Positions 49,575 through 60,220 of a stretch of DNA of 64,000 bases are shown piece after piece. Below the pieces are notes generated by a model, which made no database searches, was not told the DNA's origin, and saw only the letters and a list, made by a program, of their open reading frames with translations. How positions within the stretch are numbered: position 1 is the stretch's first letter; each line of letters begins with the position of its first letter. The DNA comes from an uncultured Bacteroidales bacterium. Lineage in GTDB: Bacteria; Bacteroidota; Bacteroidia; Bacteroidales; Muribaculaceae. Where the stretch lies: positions 83,459-147,458 of the forward strand of contig CADCFN010000015.1 of the NCBI GenBank assembly GCA_902800715.1, in the 5' to 3' direction. A program made the translations under genes and the position numbers.

Positions 49575-52500
49575 TCAATCGTTAAGATAAGGCTTGGACT
49601 GAGCAAAACTGAGCCACTCTTTATTTGAAATTGCCATATTGACCTTTTCATCGACGTGCGCTGCTTGAATCTGTCGAGCGACCCACAGGCCTTTTCGAGC
49701 GATGTTGTAAGCGCCATTGGCATCGGCATTCTCGGGCAATTCTTTGCCGCAGGTGCGGCTGTCAAAGAATTTGCCGTTCTCGTCGGCGACGGGCGAAATC
49801 ATATAATCCACCTCGGTTCCCGTGATGTTGTTGCGCATCTGCAGGGTTAATGCCAGCAAGTGGGTAAGTTTGTCAAAGAACTCTTTTTGGCTTCGTTCGG
49901 CTATCGCTTGCTTCAGGTTCCCTTGTGGCTCGACGCCATAGGTCGCAAACAGTGCATTGAACTCGTCAGTCAGGTTGACCTCGCGACTGTCCCAAGATGA
50001 ATTTTTCTCAGCATTGCGGAAGGTCTCGACCCTCGTGCCATGGGTACAAAGCGTCCACTCTGTTCGTGTGCCTTCGGCCTTGGTGGTAAAGTCGTTGTAG
50101 TCCATCGTGAACTCATACCATCCTTTATCTTGATTGTAACGGATAGACTTGAATTTGCAGAAGAAACTCCTTGACTTATCCACGCTCTCATAACGCGGAT
50201 GCAGCAGGTCGACAAATCCGGTGACAGGGTCAATCTTGCTCGTGTTCCAGGCGGGGATGTAGAACAGGAAACCGTTTTGCCGTCCCATGTCACGGAAACT
50301 GGTGAACTTGTTGGTCAACTGGTAGGCATGCAGCAGGCCGCCCGGTTGGTCAGCATCAATTTTCTTGTCGATGAGCAGATTGAGTTTGTCAATCAACGCC
50401 TTTTCAAACTGTTGATAGACGGAACTCTCCACCTTTTGACGTCCGCGCTTGAATCCCATGTTCAAGTCCTCAAGCACGACAACAGCATGGTATTTGACCA
50501 TGAGCGAGACAATCTTGTGGATGACCTGTGACAGGTAGCCCTGCTTTAACTCCTTGATGCCCTCGATGGTGTTCCAACTCTGGCGCTCACGCTGTCGCTC
50601 GTCGTCGCGCTTGTCAAGAAGGCTGCGATAATTGGTCTTGTAAGTATTGCCTTGATACTCGTTCACAATCTCGTTGAGCGAGAACTGCTCCTTGATGCAC
50701 CCCTTGGAGTCGATGACAGTGACATAAAGCAGGTGGCGCTCACCGCGGTCAATGCCGATAAAGTGCAGGTCATCATGGTCATGGATGTATTGGTTGACCA
50801 ATGGATTAATGCTACCGCTCCCAGTTGCTTTAAAGTTGATGGTGATAGGCACATGGAACTGGAACTTATCCATTGTGAATCGCTTGTCCTTGATGATATC
50901 GTAATCAAATGTGCTTTCTTTCTTTGTGGTCTCAGGATTTTTGTTCTTGATAGCCTGATTGGCAGGATGGGTGGGTCTGTCGTAATCAAGGCTCTTTTTG
51001 CGATAGAACACTTCGGCCTGGCCATTAAGTTTATATACCACATTGGCAAGATTGCGCTCGTCGAATACCATCTTCCAGTAAAGCGTGTGCAGGTTGGGGG
51101 TGCCTTTGCTGTAAGGCGAGAAATCCTTATTGTAGATTTGGAACAGGAACAGTTTTCCCTCTTCTACCATTTTGTCAATGTAACTGACAGGGATTTGCTT
51201 GTAGGAAATCTTGTAACCCATCTGCTCCACCTCGCGGTAGAATCCACTCAAGTCCTCGTAGGTGTCGGTGGGGGAGAAATGGAAGTCAAATTTGCTCCAA
51301 TCCTCATGCTTCGCTATGGATGCCTTGAAGAAGTCAATCAACTCATGGCAGTCCTTAAGGCTGAAGTTGTCACCTTTCTTGTGGGTCCCTTTCTCGTAGT
51401 GCTCAAGCAGTTCGGGAGAAGGCTTGAATTCCTCGATGCGTGATTTGGAAAAGAACACCTTGGGCAACATTTTGTTGGCACCAGGTAATAGTTTGTATTC
51501 CATTTTTTCGAATGTGTCCTCGTCATGACCTGCTTGAGGTGCATCAACAAAAATTCTGTTGAATTGCTTGTTCATGATAGCCAGGAAGTATTTCCCGTCC
51601 TTGCGCATGATGACGCCTGTGTTGTCCCGCTCTTTGTTCAAGTCCCAACCATCAAGCAGGGTCGAATTCTGGAAATTCAGTTTAAATTTCTCGATAGAGT
51701 AGGGCTTGCGTGTCATGCGGTTGCGCACCTTGTTGTAGAGTGGAGTGATGTGGTCAAGTTCTTCCCACAGCACTGCCAGTTCTCCGTAGAAGCGCTCGTC
51801 CTTGTCGGGCTCGTCACCATTGCCCCGCAAGGGCTTGACAAAGCGCTGCAAGGCCTTGACGGCATCGAGCAATGCTTTTAAACGGGCAACATTCTCTTTG
51901 TCCTGAGCGAGATTGCGGTCCTCAGGATAGTCATTCTCGATGAGTGATTGGGCATCGGTGTAGGCGTTCTGGATTTGCAGGAACAGGTTTACGGTTTGCT
52001 CCTCGCCGTTGTCCGAAGCGCCCAGTGTGGCAAAATGGTCACAGATGTCCTTTTCCTGGATGCAGTGATTCATGTAGCCGATACTGAAACTGTTTTCTCG
52101 CTTGATGAGTTTGCTGATGCGTTCCTCGTAGTTGTCGGCCTTCTCATTTCGCTTGAGCGGACAATTGCGCTTGACATCCTCGGCAATGGCTTTCTTGATA
52201 ACCGACCAATCCTTAAACATCGCTTGGGAGATATCGGTTAGCGACAGGTCATTGGGAATGTAGATGCCATCCAGGTTGTAACTTGACAAGTTCGTCAACA
52301 GTTCTCTCAGTGGGTCAAACACGTGGTCATTGAGGGAATGGTAACATTCCTTCACCGCTGTAAGCATGTCCTTGTCGCTCTCGAACTCTTCGGGAAGCCA
52401 GGACACCGCCTCGCGGTCACTCAATATCTGCTTGAACAGTGGTTTGAGTTTGGGCAGACGTGTGTCGCGCGATGGCTGCTGCTGGTTGTACAGATTGACA

Positions 52501-53276
52501 TATTCGTTGATGCCCTGTATCTTCTTGCCAGACTCTTCAACCGTTCTACCGCCAATCACAGCGTTATAGGCCTCGATTTGCGACTGGGTGAGCAATTCGG
52601 TGTAATAGTCCAGTTTGAACAAGTCACCGATTTCCCTCACGTTGAGATACTCTGCCATCTCTTGATAAAGTTGAGGGAAATGCTCGGCAACAGGCGATGC
52701 TGCAATTTTCTCAAACGTCGCCATGTTGTCGATGAACTTAGGCAGGTTTTCGTGAATCAACCGATAGGCAATTGCTGTCGATTGAGCCTCGGCAGAATAC
52801 ATATTCCTGCGATTCTCGTGAAATCCTGTGAAATAGGTCGTGAAATCACGGAATTCATCTATCAGTGCCTGCTCTTCGGGCTCGATAACGCTCAAGATGT
52901 CTTCACGGATAAGTTCTTTCTTGTCGATGCGCTTGTAACGGCTGTCCTTAGTAAGAGCGTCGGCAATCAACTTGCGCAGTTTGTCCTGAATCTTTTCTAA
53001 GGCTTTCTTGTCGGCATCGCTTTTTTGCGATTTGGAATAAAGTTCATGTAGCGAGTCCAGTTCATCAAGTGGCAATTTCAGGGTGCCCAGCACGCTATCA
53101 ATAAACTTCTTATGGTATCGGTCAATGATTTTCTTGACCAGTTTGTAACTTTCGGCACGGTGCTCGTCTTGAGCAATAAGGTCTGTTCTCTCAAGTATCG
53201 CTTTAGTGCGCTTATCGGGAATCAGTTCAAAACGCAACGTCTTTGAAACAGGATATAAATTAGTGAAATGGTCCAT
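49575..53276 (-). CDS. cas12a: CRISPR-associated endonuclease Cas12a (Cpf1)
   Basis: The 1233-residue effector starts FTNLYPVSKTLRFELIP. RuvC acids are D843 (GIDRGER), E936 (VVLEDLNMGF) and D1185 (NADANGAYN). The Nuc-domain arginine is R1148 (LQMRNN). The bridge-helix region and WED domain are recognisable. The crRNA-processing segment includes FYRKKSLD, THPANQAI, KKESTFDYDIIKDKRFT and HVPITINF, so it should mature its own crRNAs. Length is typical. It makes staggered cuts next to a T-rich PAM in known relatives. The array lies 125 bases downstream in the same orientation. No cas1, cas2 or cas4 flank it. Neighbours are ordinary core genes. Confidence 0.99.
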   Translation of the reverse strand: MDHFTNLYPVSKTLRFELIPDKRTKAILERTDLIAQDEHRAESYKLVKKIIDRYHKKFIDSVLGTLKLPLDELDSLHELYSKSQKSDADKKALEKIQDKLRKLIADALTKDSRYKRIDKKELIREDILSVIEPEEQALIDEFRDFTTYFTGFHENRRNMYSAEAQSTAIAYRLIHENLPKFIDNMATFEKIAASPVAEHFPQLYQEMAEYLNVREIGDLFKLDYYTELLTQSQIEAYNAVIGGRTVEESGKKIQGINEYVNLYNQQQPSRDTRLPKLKPLFKQILSDREAVSWLPEEFESDKDMLTAVKECYHSLNDHVFDPLRELLTNLSSYNLDGIYIPNDLSLTDISQAMFKDWSVIKKAIAEDVKRNCPLKRNEKADNYEERISKLIKRENSFSIGYMNHCIQEKDICDHFATLGASDNGEEQTVNLFLQIQNAYTDAQSLIENDYPEDRNLAQDKENVARLKALLDAVKALQRFVKPLRGNGDEPDKDERFYGELAVLWEELDHITPLYNKVRNRMTRKPYSIEKFKLNFQNSTLLDGWDLNKERDNTGVIMRKDGKYFLAIMNKQFNRIFVDAPQAGHDEDTFEKMEYKLLPGANKMLPKVFFSKSRIEEFKPSPELLEHYEKGTHKKGDNFSLKDCHELIDFFKASIAKHEDWSKFDFHFSPTDTYEDLSGFYREVEQMGYKISYKQIPVSYIDKMVEEGKLFLFQIYNKDFSPYSKGTPNLHTLYWKMVFDERNLANVVYKLNGQAEVFYRKKSLDYDRPTHPANQAIKNKNPETTKKESTFDYDIIKDKRFTMDKFQFHVPITINFKATGSGSINPLVNQYIHDHDDLHFIGIDRGERHLLYVTVIDSKGCIKEQFSLNEIVNEYQGNTYKTNYRSLLDKRDDERQRERQSWNTIEGIKELKQGYLSQVIHKIVSLMVKYHAVVVLEDLNMGFKRGRQKVESSVYQQFEKALIDKLNLLIDKKIDADQPGGLLHAYQLTNKFTSFRDMGRQNGFLFYIPAWNTSKIDPVTGFVDLLHPRYESVDKSRSFFCKFKSIRYNQDKGWYEFTMDYNDFTTKAEGTRTEWTLCTHGTRVETFRNAEKNSSWDSREVNLTDEFNALFATYGVEPQGNLKQAIAERSQKEFFDKLTHLLALTLQMRNNITGTEVDYMISPVADENGKFFDSRTCGKELPENADANGAYNIARKGLWVARQIQAAHVDEKVNMAISNKEWLSFAQSKPYLND

Positions 53277-53307
53277 ATTAATTAAGTATTAAGTGTTTTT
53301 ACAATGA

Positions 53308-53315
53308 CAAAAGTA
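53308..53315 (-). promoter_or_regulatory. Candidate cas12a promoter
   Basis: TACTTTTG on the minus strand, with TTTG about 19 bases further upstream (near 53335-53338), 32 bases before the ATG. Confidence 0.65.
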
Positions 53316-53442
53316 GTCATTTTATTCTTTCTTTGCAAAATAACGTATACCAGGTGTCATATTTAGGCACCTTAATGTTAAAAGATGTTGTTGTCTACTG
53401 TGATAGTTGAACGATTGAAGGCATCCAAATAAATCTTTTATG

Positions 53443-53450
53443 TATCTTTG
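53443..53450 (+). promoter_or_regulatory. Promoter of the thiamine riboswitch transcript
   Basis: TATCTTTG matches TAnnTTTG, about 17 bases before the first conserved riboswitch bases. Confidence 0.7.
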
Positions 53451-53466
53451 CAGCGTGATTCAATGA

Positions 53467-53612
53467 GTTTGGGGTGCTTCCTGTTGTTTGGAGGCTGAGA
53501 ACATACCCATTGAAAACTTGTGCAAACCGAATGCCATGAGGCTTGCTTCAAATGGCTGAGGTGCTGCCAAGTTTATTTATCTGATCCGGATAATGCCGGC
53601 GTAGAGAACATT
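53467..53612 (+). promoter_or_regulatory. TPP riboswitch (THI element)
   Basis: The conserved parts are in order: GGGGTGC (53471-53477), GGCTGAGAACATACCC, a long variable P3 arm, then CTGATCCGGATAATGCCGGC and GTAGAGAA. CTGAGA binds the pyrimidine and the later segment the pyrophosphate in known TPP aptamers. It lies ~145 bases before the TonB receptor start and should lower expression of the two downstream genes when thiamine pyrophosphate is plentiful. No strong terminator was seen between it and the gene, so translational control is likely. Confidence 0.95.
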
Positions 53613-53758
53613 TATTGATTCAAGTTTCCCAACACCTTGCGAATCTTGAAGTTTAGGGTTTAGCGTTTAGCGGGCGGTGAAATGCCTCTAGACCTTAACC
53701 TTTGACCCGTGAACTTGAAGCGGAACGGGGGCGGAACTTGAGAAAACTTTTTTATTGC

Positions 53759-56014
53759 ATGAAGAAGACCTTATTGGCGGTTGCCACGATGATGGCGACC
53801 CTGGGTGCGGCGGCACAGCCTGCTGCAACCGACACGGTACCCTCTGTCGCGCTGAGCGAGGTGGAGGTGCTGGGCACGCGTGCTAGCGCGAGCACACCTG
53901 TAGCGTTTACTAATGTTTCGGGCAAGCAGCTGGCTGCTGCGAACCATGGCTTGGACATCCCGTTCCTGCTGACGATGACGCCGAGTGTCATCACCACGAG
54001 CGATGCGGGCGCCGGCGTGGGTTACACGTCGATGCGCGTGCGCGGCACCGATGCCACCCGCATCAACATCACGGTTAACGACATCCCGATGAACGATGCC
54101 GAGAGCCACAGCATCTACTGGGTGAACACGCCCGACTTTGCGTCGTCGGTGCGCGACATCCAGGTGCAGCGCGGTGCGGGCACTTCGACCAACGGCTCGG
54201 GCGCCTTCGGTGCCAGCGTGAACATGAGGACACAGAGTTTCTCGAGCGACCCCTACGGCGAGGTGTCGGGCAGCTACGGCTCGTTCAACACCAACAGGGA
54301 GACCCTGCGCGTGGGCAGTGGCCTGCTGGGTGACCACTGGGCCGTCGAGGCCCGCTTGTCGCACATCGGCAGCGACGGCTACCGCGACCGAGCCACCAGC
54401 GAGCTGGTGAGCTACTTTGGCCAGGTGGGTTACTTTGGCGGCGGGACCTCGCTGCGCTTTGTCACCTTTGGCGGTAAGGAAGACACCTACCACGCCTGGG
54501 ACGGCATCAGCCGCGACGAACTGAATGAAACCCGCACCTACAACCCCAACGGCGAAATCAAGCACGACGGCAAGGTGACGGGCTTCTACAAGGACCAGAA
54601 GGACATCTACCGCCAGACGCACTACCAGCTTATCTGGAACCAGACTTTCAACCCGCTGTGGAAACTCAACGTGGCGCTGCACTACACCGACGGCTACGGC
54701 TACTACCAGGAGTACAAGAACGCCCGCACCTTGAAGGAGTATGGCCTGCAGCCCGTGGTGACTGCCGAGGGTACCAGCAAGAAGGCCAGCCTGGTGCGCA
54801 AGAAATGCGTGAAGAGCGGCTTTGGCGGCGGCGTGTTCTCGCTGCAGTACACCGGTGAGAGGCTGAACGCCACCCTGGGCGGCGGCATCAACCGTTACAG
54901 CAACGACCACTACGGACAGGTCATCTGGGTCGAGAACTACACCAGCGTGCTGGCTCCCGACCACGAGTACTACCGCAACAACGGCCGCAAGACCGACCTC
55001 AACGTCTATGCCAAGGGCAACTACGTGATTACGGGCGGCCTGAGCGCCTATGCCGACCTGCAGTACCGCCACATCGGCTACCGCATCACGGGCAACAACG
55101 ACAAGTGGGACTGGACCGCCGACCCCGAACACCTGCAGGTGCTCGACATCGACGAGCCGTTCAACTTCTTCAACCCCAAGGCCGGTCTGAACTGGCAGAT
55201 TAACGCCAAGCACCGCGTCTATGCCTCGTTTGCCGTAGCCCAGAAGGAGCCCACGCGCAACAACTACACCGACGGCCTGTTCCTGAAGCATCCCACGAGC
55301 GAGAAGCTCTACGACTGGGAGGCTGGCTATGAGTTCCGCTGCGGCAACTTTGCTGCCGGCGCCAACTTCTACTACATGGACTACAAGGACCAGCTCGTGC
55401 TCAACGGCAAAATCAACGAAATCGGCGAGCTGATGGCCGAAAACGTCCCCAAGAGCTACCGCATGGGTGTCGAGCTGACGGCGGGATACCGCTTCACCGA
55501 CTGGCTGCGCTGGGACGTGAACACCACGCTGAGCCGCAACCGCATCAAGGACTATGTGGGCTATGTGAGCGACTATGACGCCGACTCGTGGGACGACATG
55601 TGGACCCAGACCGAAATCCATGCCGGCAACACCACCATCGCCTTCTCGCCCAGCGTGACCGTGGGCAGCCTGATTGCCGTGGACTACAAGGGCTTCGCCG
55701 CCTCGTTCCAGTCCCAGTATGTGTCGCGCCAGTACCTTGACAACTTCGAGCGCAAGGAAGACTCGCTGGACCCCTACTTCGTCAACAACCTGGACCTGGC
55801 TTACACCTTCAAGCTGCCGCACATCCGCAGCATCACCGTGGGCGCCACCATCTACAACCTGTTCAACGCGAAGTATGAGACCAACGGCTACTCGCAGACC
55901 TGCGCCCTGTATCCCGGCGGCAGCAAGGACAACGCCTACAGCCTGTACAGCGACCCCCGCTTCTATCCCATGGCAGGCATCAACGCCCTGGGTAACGTCA
56001 CGTTCCGTTTCTAA
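53759..56014 (+). CDS. TonB-dependent outer-membrane receptor under TPP control, probable thiamine transporter
   Basis: The ~751-residue receptor starts with a signal peptide (MKKTLLAVATMMATLGAAAQ). Its plug domain contains VALSEVEVLGTRASAST, YTSMRVRGTDATRINITVNDIPMND, VRDIQVQRGAGTSTNGSGAFGASVNM, and a 22-strand barrel follows. The C-terminus ends in ALGNVTFRF with a terminal aromatic residue. The riboswitch and the downstream PnuT-like gene point to uptake of thiamine or its phosphates across the outer membrane, as known for the Bacteroides OMP-thi group. The start at 53759 begins the signal peptide; an ATG-like start at 53702 is upstream of it. Confidence 0.92.
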   Translation: MKKTLLAVATMMATLGAAAQPAATDTVPSVALSEVEVLGTRASASTPVAFTNVSGKQLAAANHGLDIPFLLTMTPSVITTSDAGAGVGYTSMRVRGTDATRINITVNDIPMNDAESHSIYWVNTPDFASSVRDIQVQRGAGTSTNGSGAFGASVNMRTQSFSSDPYGEVSGSYGSFNTNRETLRVGSGLLGDHWAVEARLSHIGSDGYRDRATSELVSYFGQVGYFGGGTSLRFVTFGGKEDTYHAWDGISRDELNETRTYNPNGEIKHDGKVTGFYKDQKDIYRQTHYQLIWNQTFNPLWKLNVALHYTDGYGYYQEYKNARTLKEYGLQPVVTAEGTSKKASLVRKKCVKSGFGGGVFSLQYTGERLNATLGGGINRYSNDHYGQVIWVENYTSVLAPDHEYYRNNGRKTDLNVYAKGNYVITGGLSAYADLQYRHIGYRITGNNDKWDWTADPEHLQVLDIDEPFNFFNPKAGLNWQINAKHRVYASFAVAQKEPTRNNYTDGLFLKHPTSEKLYDWEAGYEFRCGNFAAGANFYYMDYKDQLVLNGKINEIGELMAENVPKSYRMGVELTAGYRFTDWLRWDVNTTLSRNRIKDYVGYVSDYDADSWDDMWTQTEIHAGNTTIAFSPSVTVGSLIAVDYKGFAASFQSQYVSRQYLDNFERKEDSLDPYFVNNLDLAYTFKLPHIRSITVGATIYNLFNAKYETNGYSQTCALYPGGSKDNAYSLYSDPRFYPMAGINALGNVTFRF

Positions 56015-56015
56015 T

Positions 56016-56142
56016 GAGTTAGGAGTTAGGAATTAGGAGTTAGGAATTAGGAGTTAGGAGTTAGGCATTAGGCATTAGGAATTAGGAGTTAGGAATTAGG
56101 AGTTAGGAGTTAGGAATTAGGAATTAGGAATTAGGAATTAGA
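56016..56142. repeat. Heptamer array, AGTTAGG/AATTAGG
   Basis: About 18 tandem 7-base units alternating AGTTAGG and AATTAGG with a few GCATTAG variants, starting at the receptor stop codon. On the opposite strand the units read AACTCCT/AATTCCT. Confidence 0.9.
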
Positions 56143-56181
56143 AGTGGGCTTATGCCAACTAGGGACTAAGGACTAGAAACT

Positions 56182-56329
56182 AACTGAAAACTGAAAACTG
56201 AAAACTGAAAACTGACAACTGAAAACTGACAACTGGCAACTGGCAACTGAAAACTGTCAACTGAAAACTGACAACTGACAACTGACAACTGACAACTGAG
56301 AACTGACAACTGAAAACTGACAACTGAAA
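56182..56329 (+). repeat. Heptamer array, AACTGAA/AACTGAC
   Basis: About 21 tandem 7-base units, mostly AACTGAA, AACTGAC and AACTGGC, ending directly at the PnuT ATG at 56330. Confidence 0.9.
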
Positions 56330-56941
56330 ATGGACTATTTCAGCAATTTCGGCTGGGTCGAGGCCATCGACGCGGCGGGCCTGGTGCTCGGGCTCATCTA
56401 CCTGTGGCTCGAGTTCAAGGCCAGCATCTGGCTGTGGCTGGTGAGCGTCATCATGCCCATCGTGCACGGTTACCTCTATTGGGAGCGTGGCTTGTATGCC
56501 GACTTCGGCATGGAGGTCTATTATGTGCTGGCAGCCGTCTATGGCTACGCCATGTGGCGCTGGGCTAAGGCGCGTGAGACGCAAAATCCTGCGTCTCCCA
56601 CCGAGGGCGAACGGCCCATCACCCGTTTCCCGCTGCGCCGCGTGTTGCCCGTGGCTGTCGTGGGCTTGGCGCTGTGGGGCGTCATCTATTGGATTCTGAT
56701 TACCTGGACCGACAGCAGCGTGCCCCTGTGCGACAGTTTCACTACCGCCTTGAGCATGATTGCCCTATGGGCGCTGGCACAGAAGTATGCCGAGCAGTGG
56801 CTGCTGTGGCTCGTCGTCGATGCCGTCTGCACCGTCCTCTACATCTACAAGGAGATTCCCTTCACCGCCTGCCTGTACGCCTTCTACACCGTGATGGCCA
56901 TCCTCGGCTACCGTCAGTGGCTCAAGAAAATCCCTGCATAG
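56330..56941 (+). CDS. pnuT: PnuC-family transporter, probable thiamine transporter PnuT
   Basis: The 203-residue inner-membrane protein has about seven hydrophobic segments (AIDAAGLVLGLIYLWLEF, IWLWLVSVIMPIVHGYLYW, VYYVLAAVYGYAMWRW, VLPVAVVGLALWGVIYWI, ALSMIALWALAQ, WLLWLVVDAVCTVLYI, ACLYAFYTVMAILGY). The conserved WL--K-S--W and final YRQW segments fit the PnuC/PnuT family. PnuC members carry nicotinamide riboside; those in TPP-riboswitch operons carry thiamine. It follows the receptor by 315 bases of heptamer repeats and should lie in the same operon. The thiamine pyrophosphokinase that often follows is absent here. Confidence 0.9.
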   Translation: MDYFSNFGWVEAIDAAGLVLGLIYLWLEFKASIWLWLVSVIMPIVHGYLYWERGLYADFGMEVYYVLAAVYGYAMWRWAKARETQNPASPTEGERPITRFPLRRVLPVAVVGLALWGVIYWILITWTDSSVPLCDSFTTALSMIALWALAQKYAEQWLLWLVVDAVCTVLYIYKEIPFTACLYAFYTVMAILGYRQWLKKIPA

Positions 56942-57048
56942 TCAAACAACTGTTTTTTTTCAAACAACTCAGAACAACTGTAAACAACCTGAACAACTTT
57001 TTATATTGTTGTTCCTGTTGTTTATTGTTGTTCCTGTTGTCTGATGGG

Positions 57049-58968
<1,920 letters not shown>

Positions 58969-59350
58969 CCGTTGGTCTGTTGAGTGATTAAATTACCTGT
59001 TTTTTTTGACTGTTGCAAAGGTACTACAATTTAAGTGTAGTTTCATCTATTTCTGCACCAAATGGGTGCCCACTGCCCATTTTGTCACGATGCCTCTCGA
59101 TGATAAAGTGCAGCCACCTGCGCTCAGTTTGCTTGAGAATCAAAAAAAGTCACCCGTGAAGGTTGATAATGTCAGGTGATTGTTGTACATTTGCCATATC
59201 GTGAGAGAGGTTTTTGCCCGGTTTCTGTTTGCAGCACTGGATGAGGCGAAATCCCTGTCGCAGTAGCATCGTTAATCAACTTGTTGTTGGCCAGGATGTT
59301 ATAAGGTTTAATCAAAAGTGCTGTGGAATTAAAGCATAAATACTGTCATT
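58969..59350. other. Intergenic region with divergent promoters
   Basis: Contains the helicase promoter box (59016-59023, -) and a plus-strand TACATTTG box (59186-59193) about 158 bases before the next ATG. No gene, riboswitch or repeat was recognised in the long leader. Confidence 0.55.
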
Positions 59351-59908
59351 ATGAAAAAAGTTATATTTACGATGTTCGCCATTTGCGCTCTCTTGGCAGT
59401 GCCGTGTGGTGGTCATGCTAAAGCCAGTGATGAAATGAGAGCGGCCGATGCCTCTGTCGGCAACCAGCCAAGTGTGGCACCTGCCGCCCAGACGGGTGGC
59501 AACACATTCGTCAGTGACAAGTTTACCATGACTTATCCTGATATTGTGCAGGAATCGTACGCCGATACCGAGATGGGTATGCTCACCGCAACCAATGACG
59601 ATATCGGTATCACTCTGAATGTCACATTCAGCGAAATGCCATGGGATCCAGCTGATTACCAGGAATACTATCAGGGCCTGACCGGAATGGAGTCGTCGAG
59701 CCTCTATCAGTTTGAGCCGCCCAGGATTGATGGCAAAATCATGACCTTTAAAGGTGTGGATGAAGATGGCGGACAAGTATGCACCTTCTTCATTGTCTTC
59801 ATGGCATCTGATGCCGGCGTGACGGGCGATTTCAGTTATCCCGTTGAAAGTGCCGCTGAGATTGAGCCTCAGATTATGCCTATGCTCAAGAGCATCACGA
59901 AAAATTAG
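59351..59908 (+). CDS. Small secreted protein of unknown function
   Basis: The 185-residue protein has a signal peptide (MKKVIFTMFAICALLAVPCGGHA). After a low-complexity linker (ASVGNQPSVAPAAQTGG) it has a ~130-residue alpha/beta domain: FVSDKFTMTYPDIVQESYADTEMG, ITLNVTFSEMPWDPADYQEYYQ, GKIMTFKGVDEDGGQVCTFFIVFM, and a C-terminal MLKSITKN helix. The pattern of a short sandwich with a final helix resembles the PsbP/DUF1795-like fold, but this is a guess. It is transcribed alone. Periplasmic or secreted location is supported. Confidence 0.75.
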   Translation: MKKVIFTMFAICALLAVPCGGHAKASDEMRAADASVGNQPSVAPAAQTGGNTFVSDKFTMTYPDIVQESYADTEMGMLTATNDDIGITLNVTFSEMPWDPADYQEYYQGLTGMESSSLYQFEPPRIDGKIMTFKGVDEDGGQVCTFFIVFMASDAGVTGDFSYPVESAAEIEPQIMPMLKSITKN

Positions 59909-60220
59909 GATAGCTAAAAAAACGCTCATATTACAAGCCTCGGCAGCAGTCTGCAGCAGGTAGTCGAGCGCGCTGCGCTCCCACGGCACCTTCAGCTGCA
60001 CTATGCCCGAGCCATTACTCATCTATTCGTGACATTTCACCCATAAAGGTAATCATTTTTCGCACCCCGCCATACCGTGTCCTAAGCCTGTTACGACAGG
60101 TTCGGGTGTTGTGTCGCCCCTAACGGGGCTAATTAAATTATTATCTCGATTTATACAGGGGTTCCGCTACGCTCCACCCCTGCCTATGCCCTGGTCGTCC
60201 CTACGGGACTTCGGTCGTGC
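59909..60220. other. Intergenic region with a gene remnant and a GC-rich repeat-like segment
   Basis: On the minus strand 60022-59935 encodes a short open stretch (SGIVQLKVPWERSALDYLL) that then runs out, looking like the start of a lost gene. From ~60085 to 60215 there are short stems such as GCCCCTAACGGGGC and GGGGTTCCGC/GCTCCACCCC, similar in style to intergenic repeats of Bacteroidales. Confidence 0.4.

Noticed and set aside
53771-55822. A 683-codon open frame antisense to the TonB receptor
   Set aside because: Its valine- and alanine-rich translation is a product of the codon use of the receptor gene, which is complete and has a riboswitch.
59312-60022. A 236-codon minus-strand frame overlapping the small secreted protein
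   Set aside because: Only its first ~30 codons look protein-like; the rest is antisense to a gene with a signal peptide. Kept only as a possible remnant.
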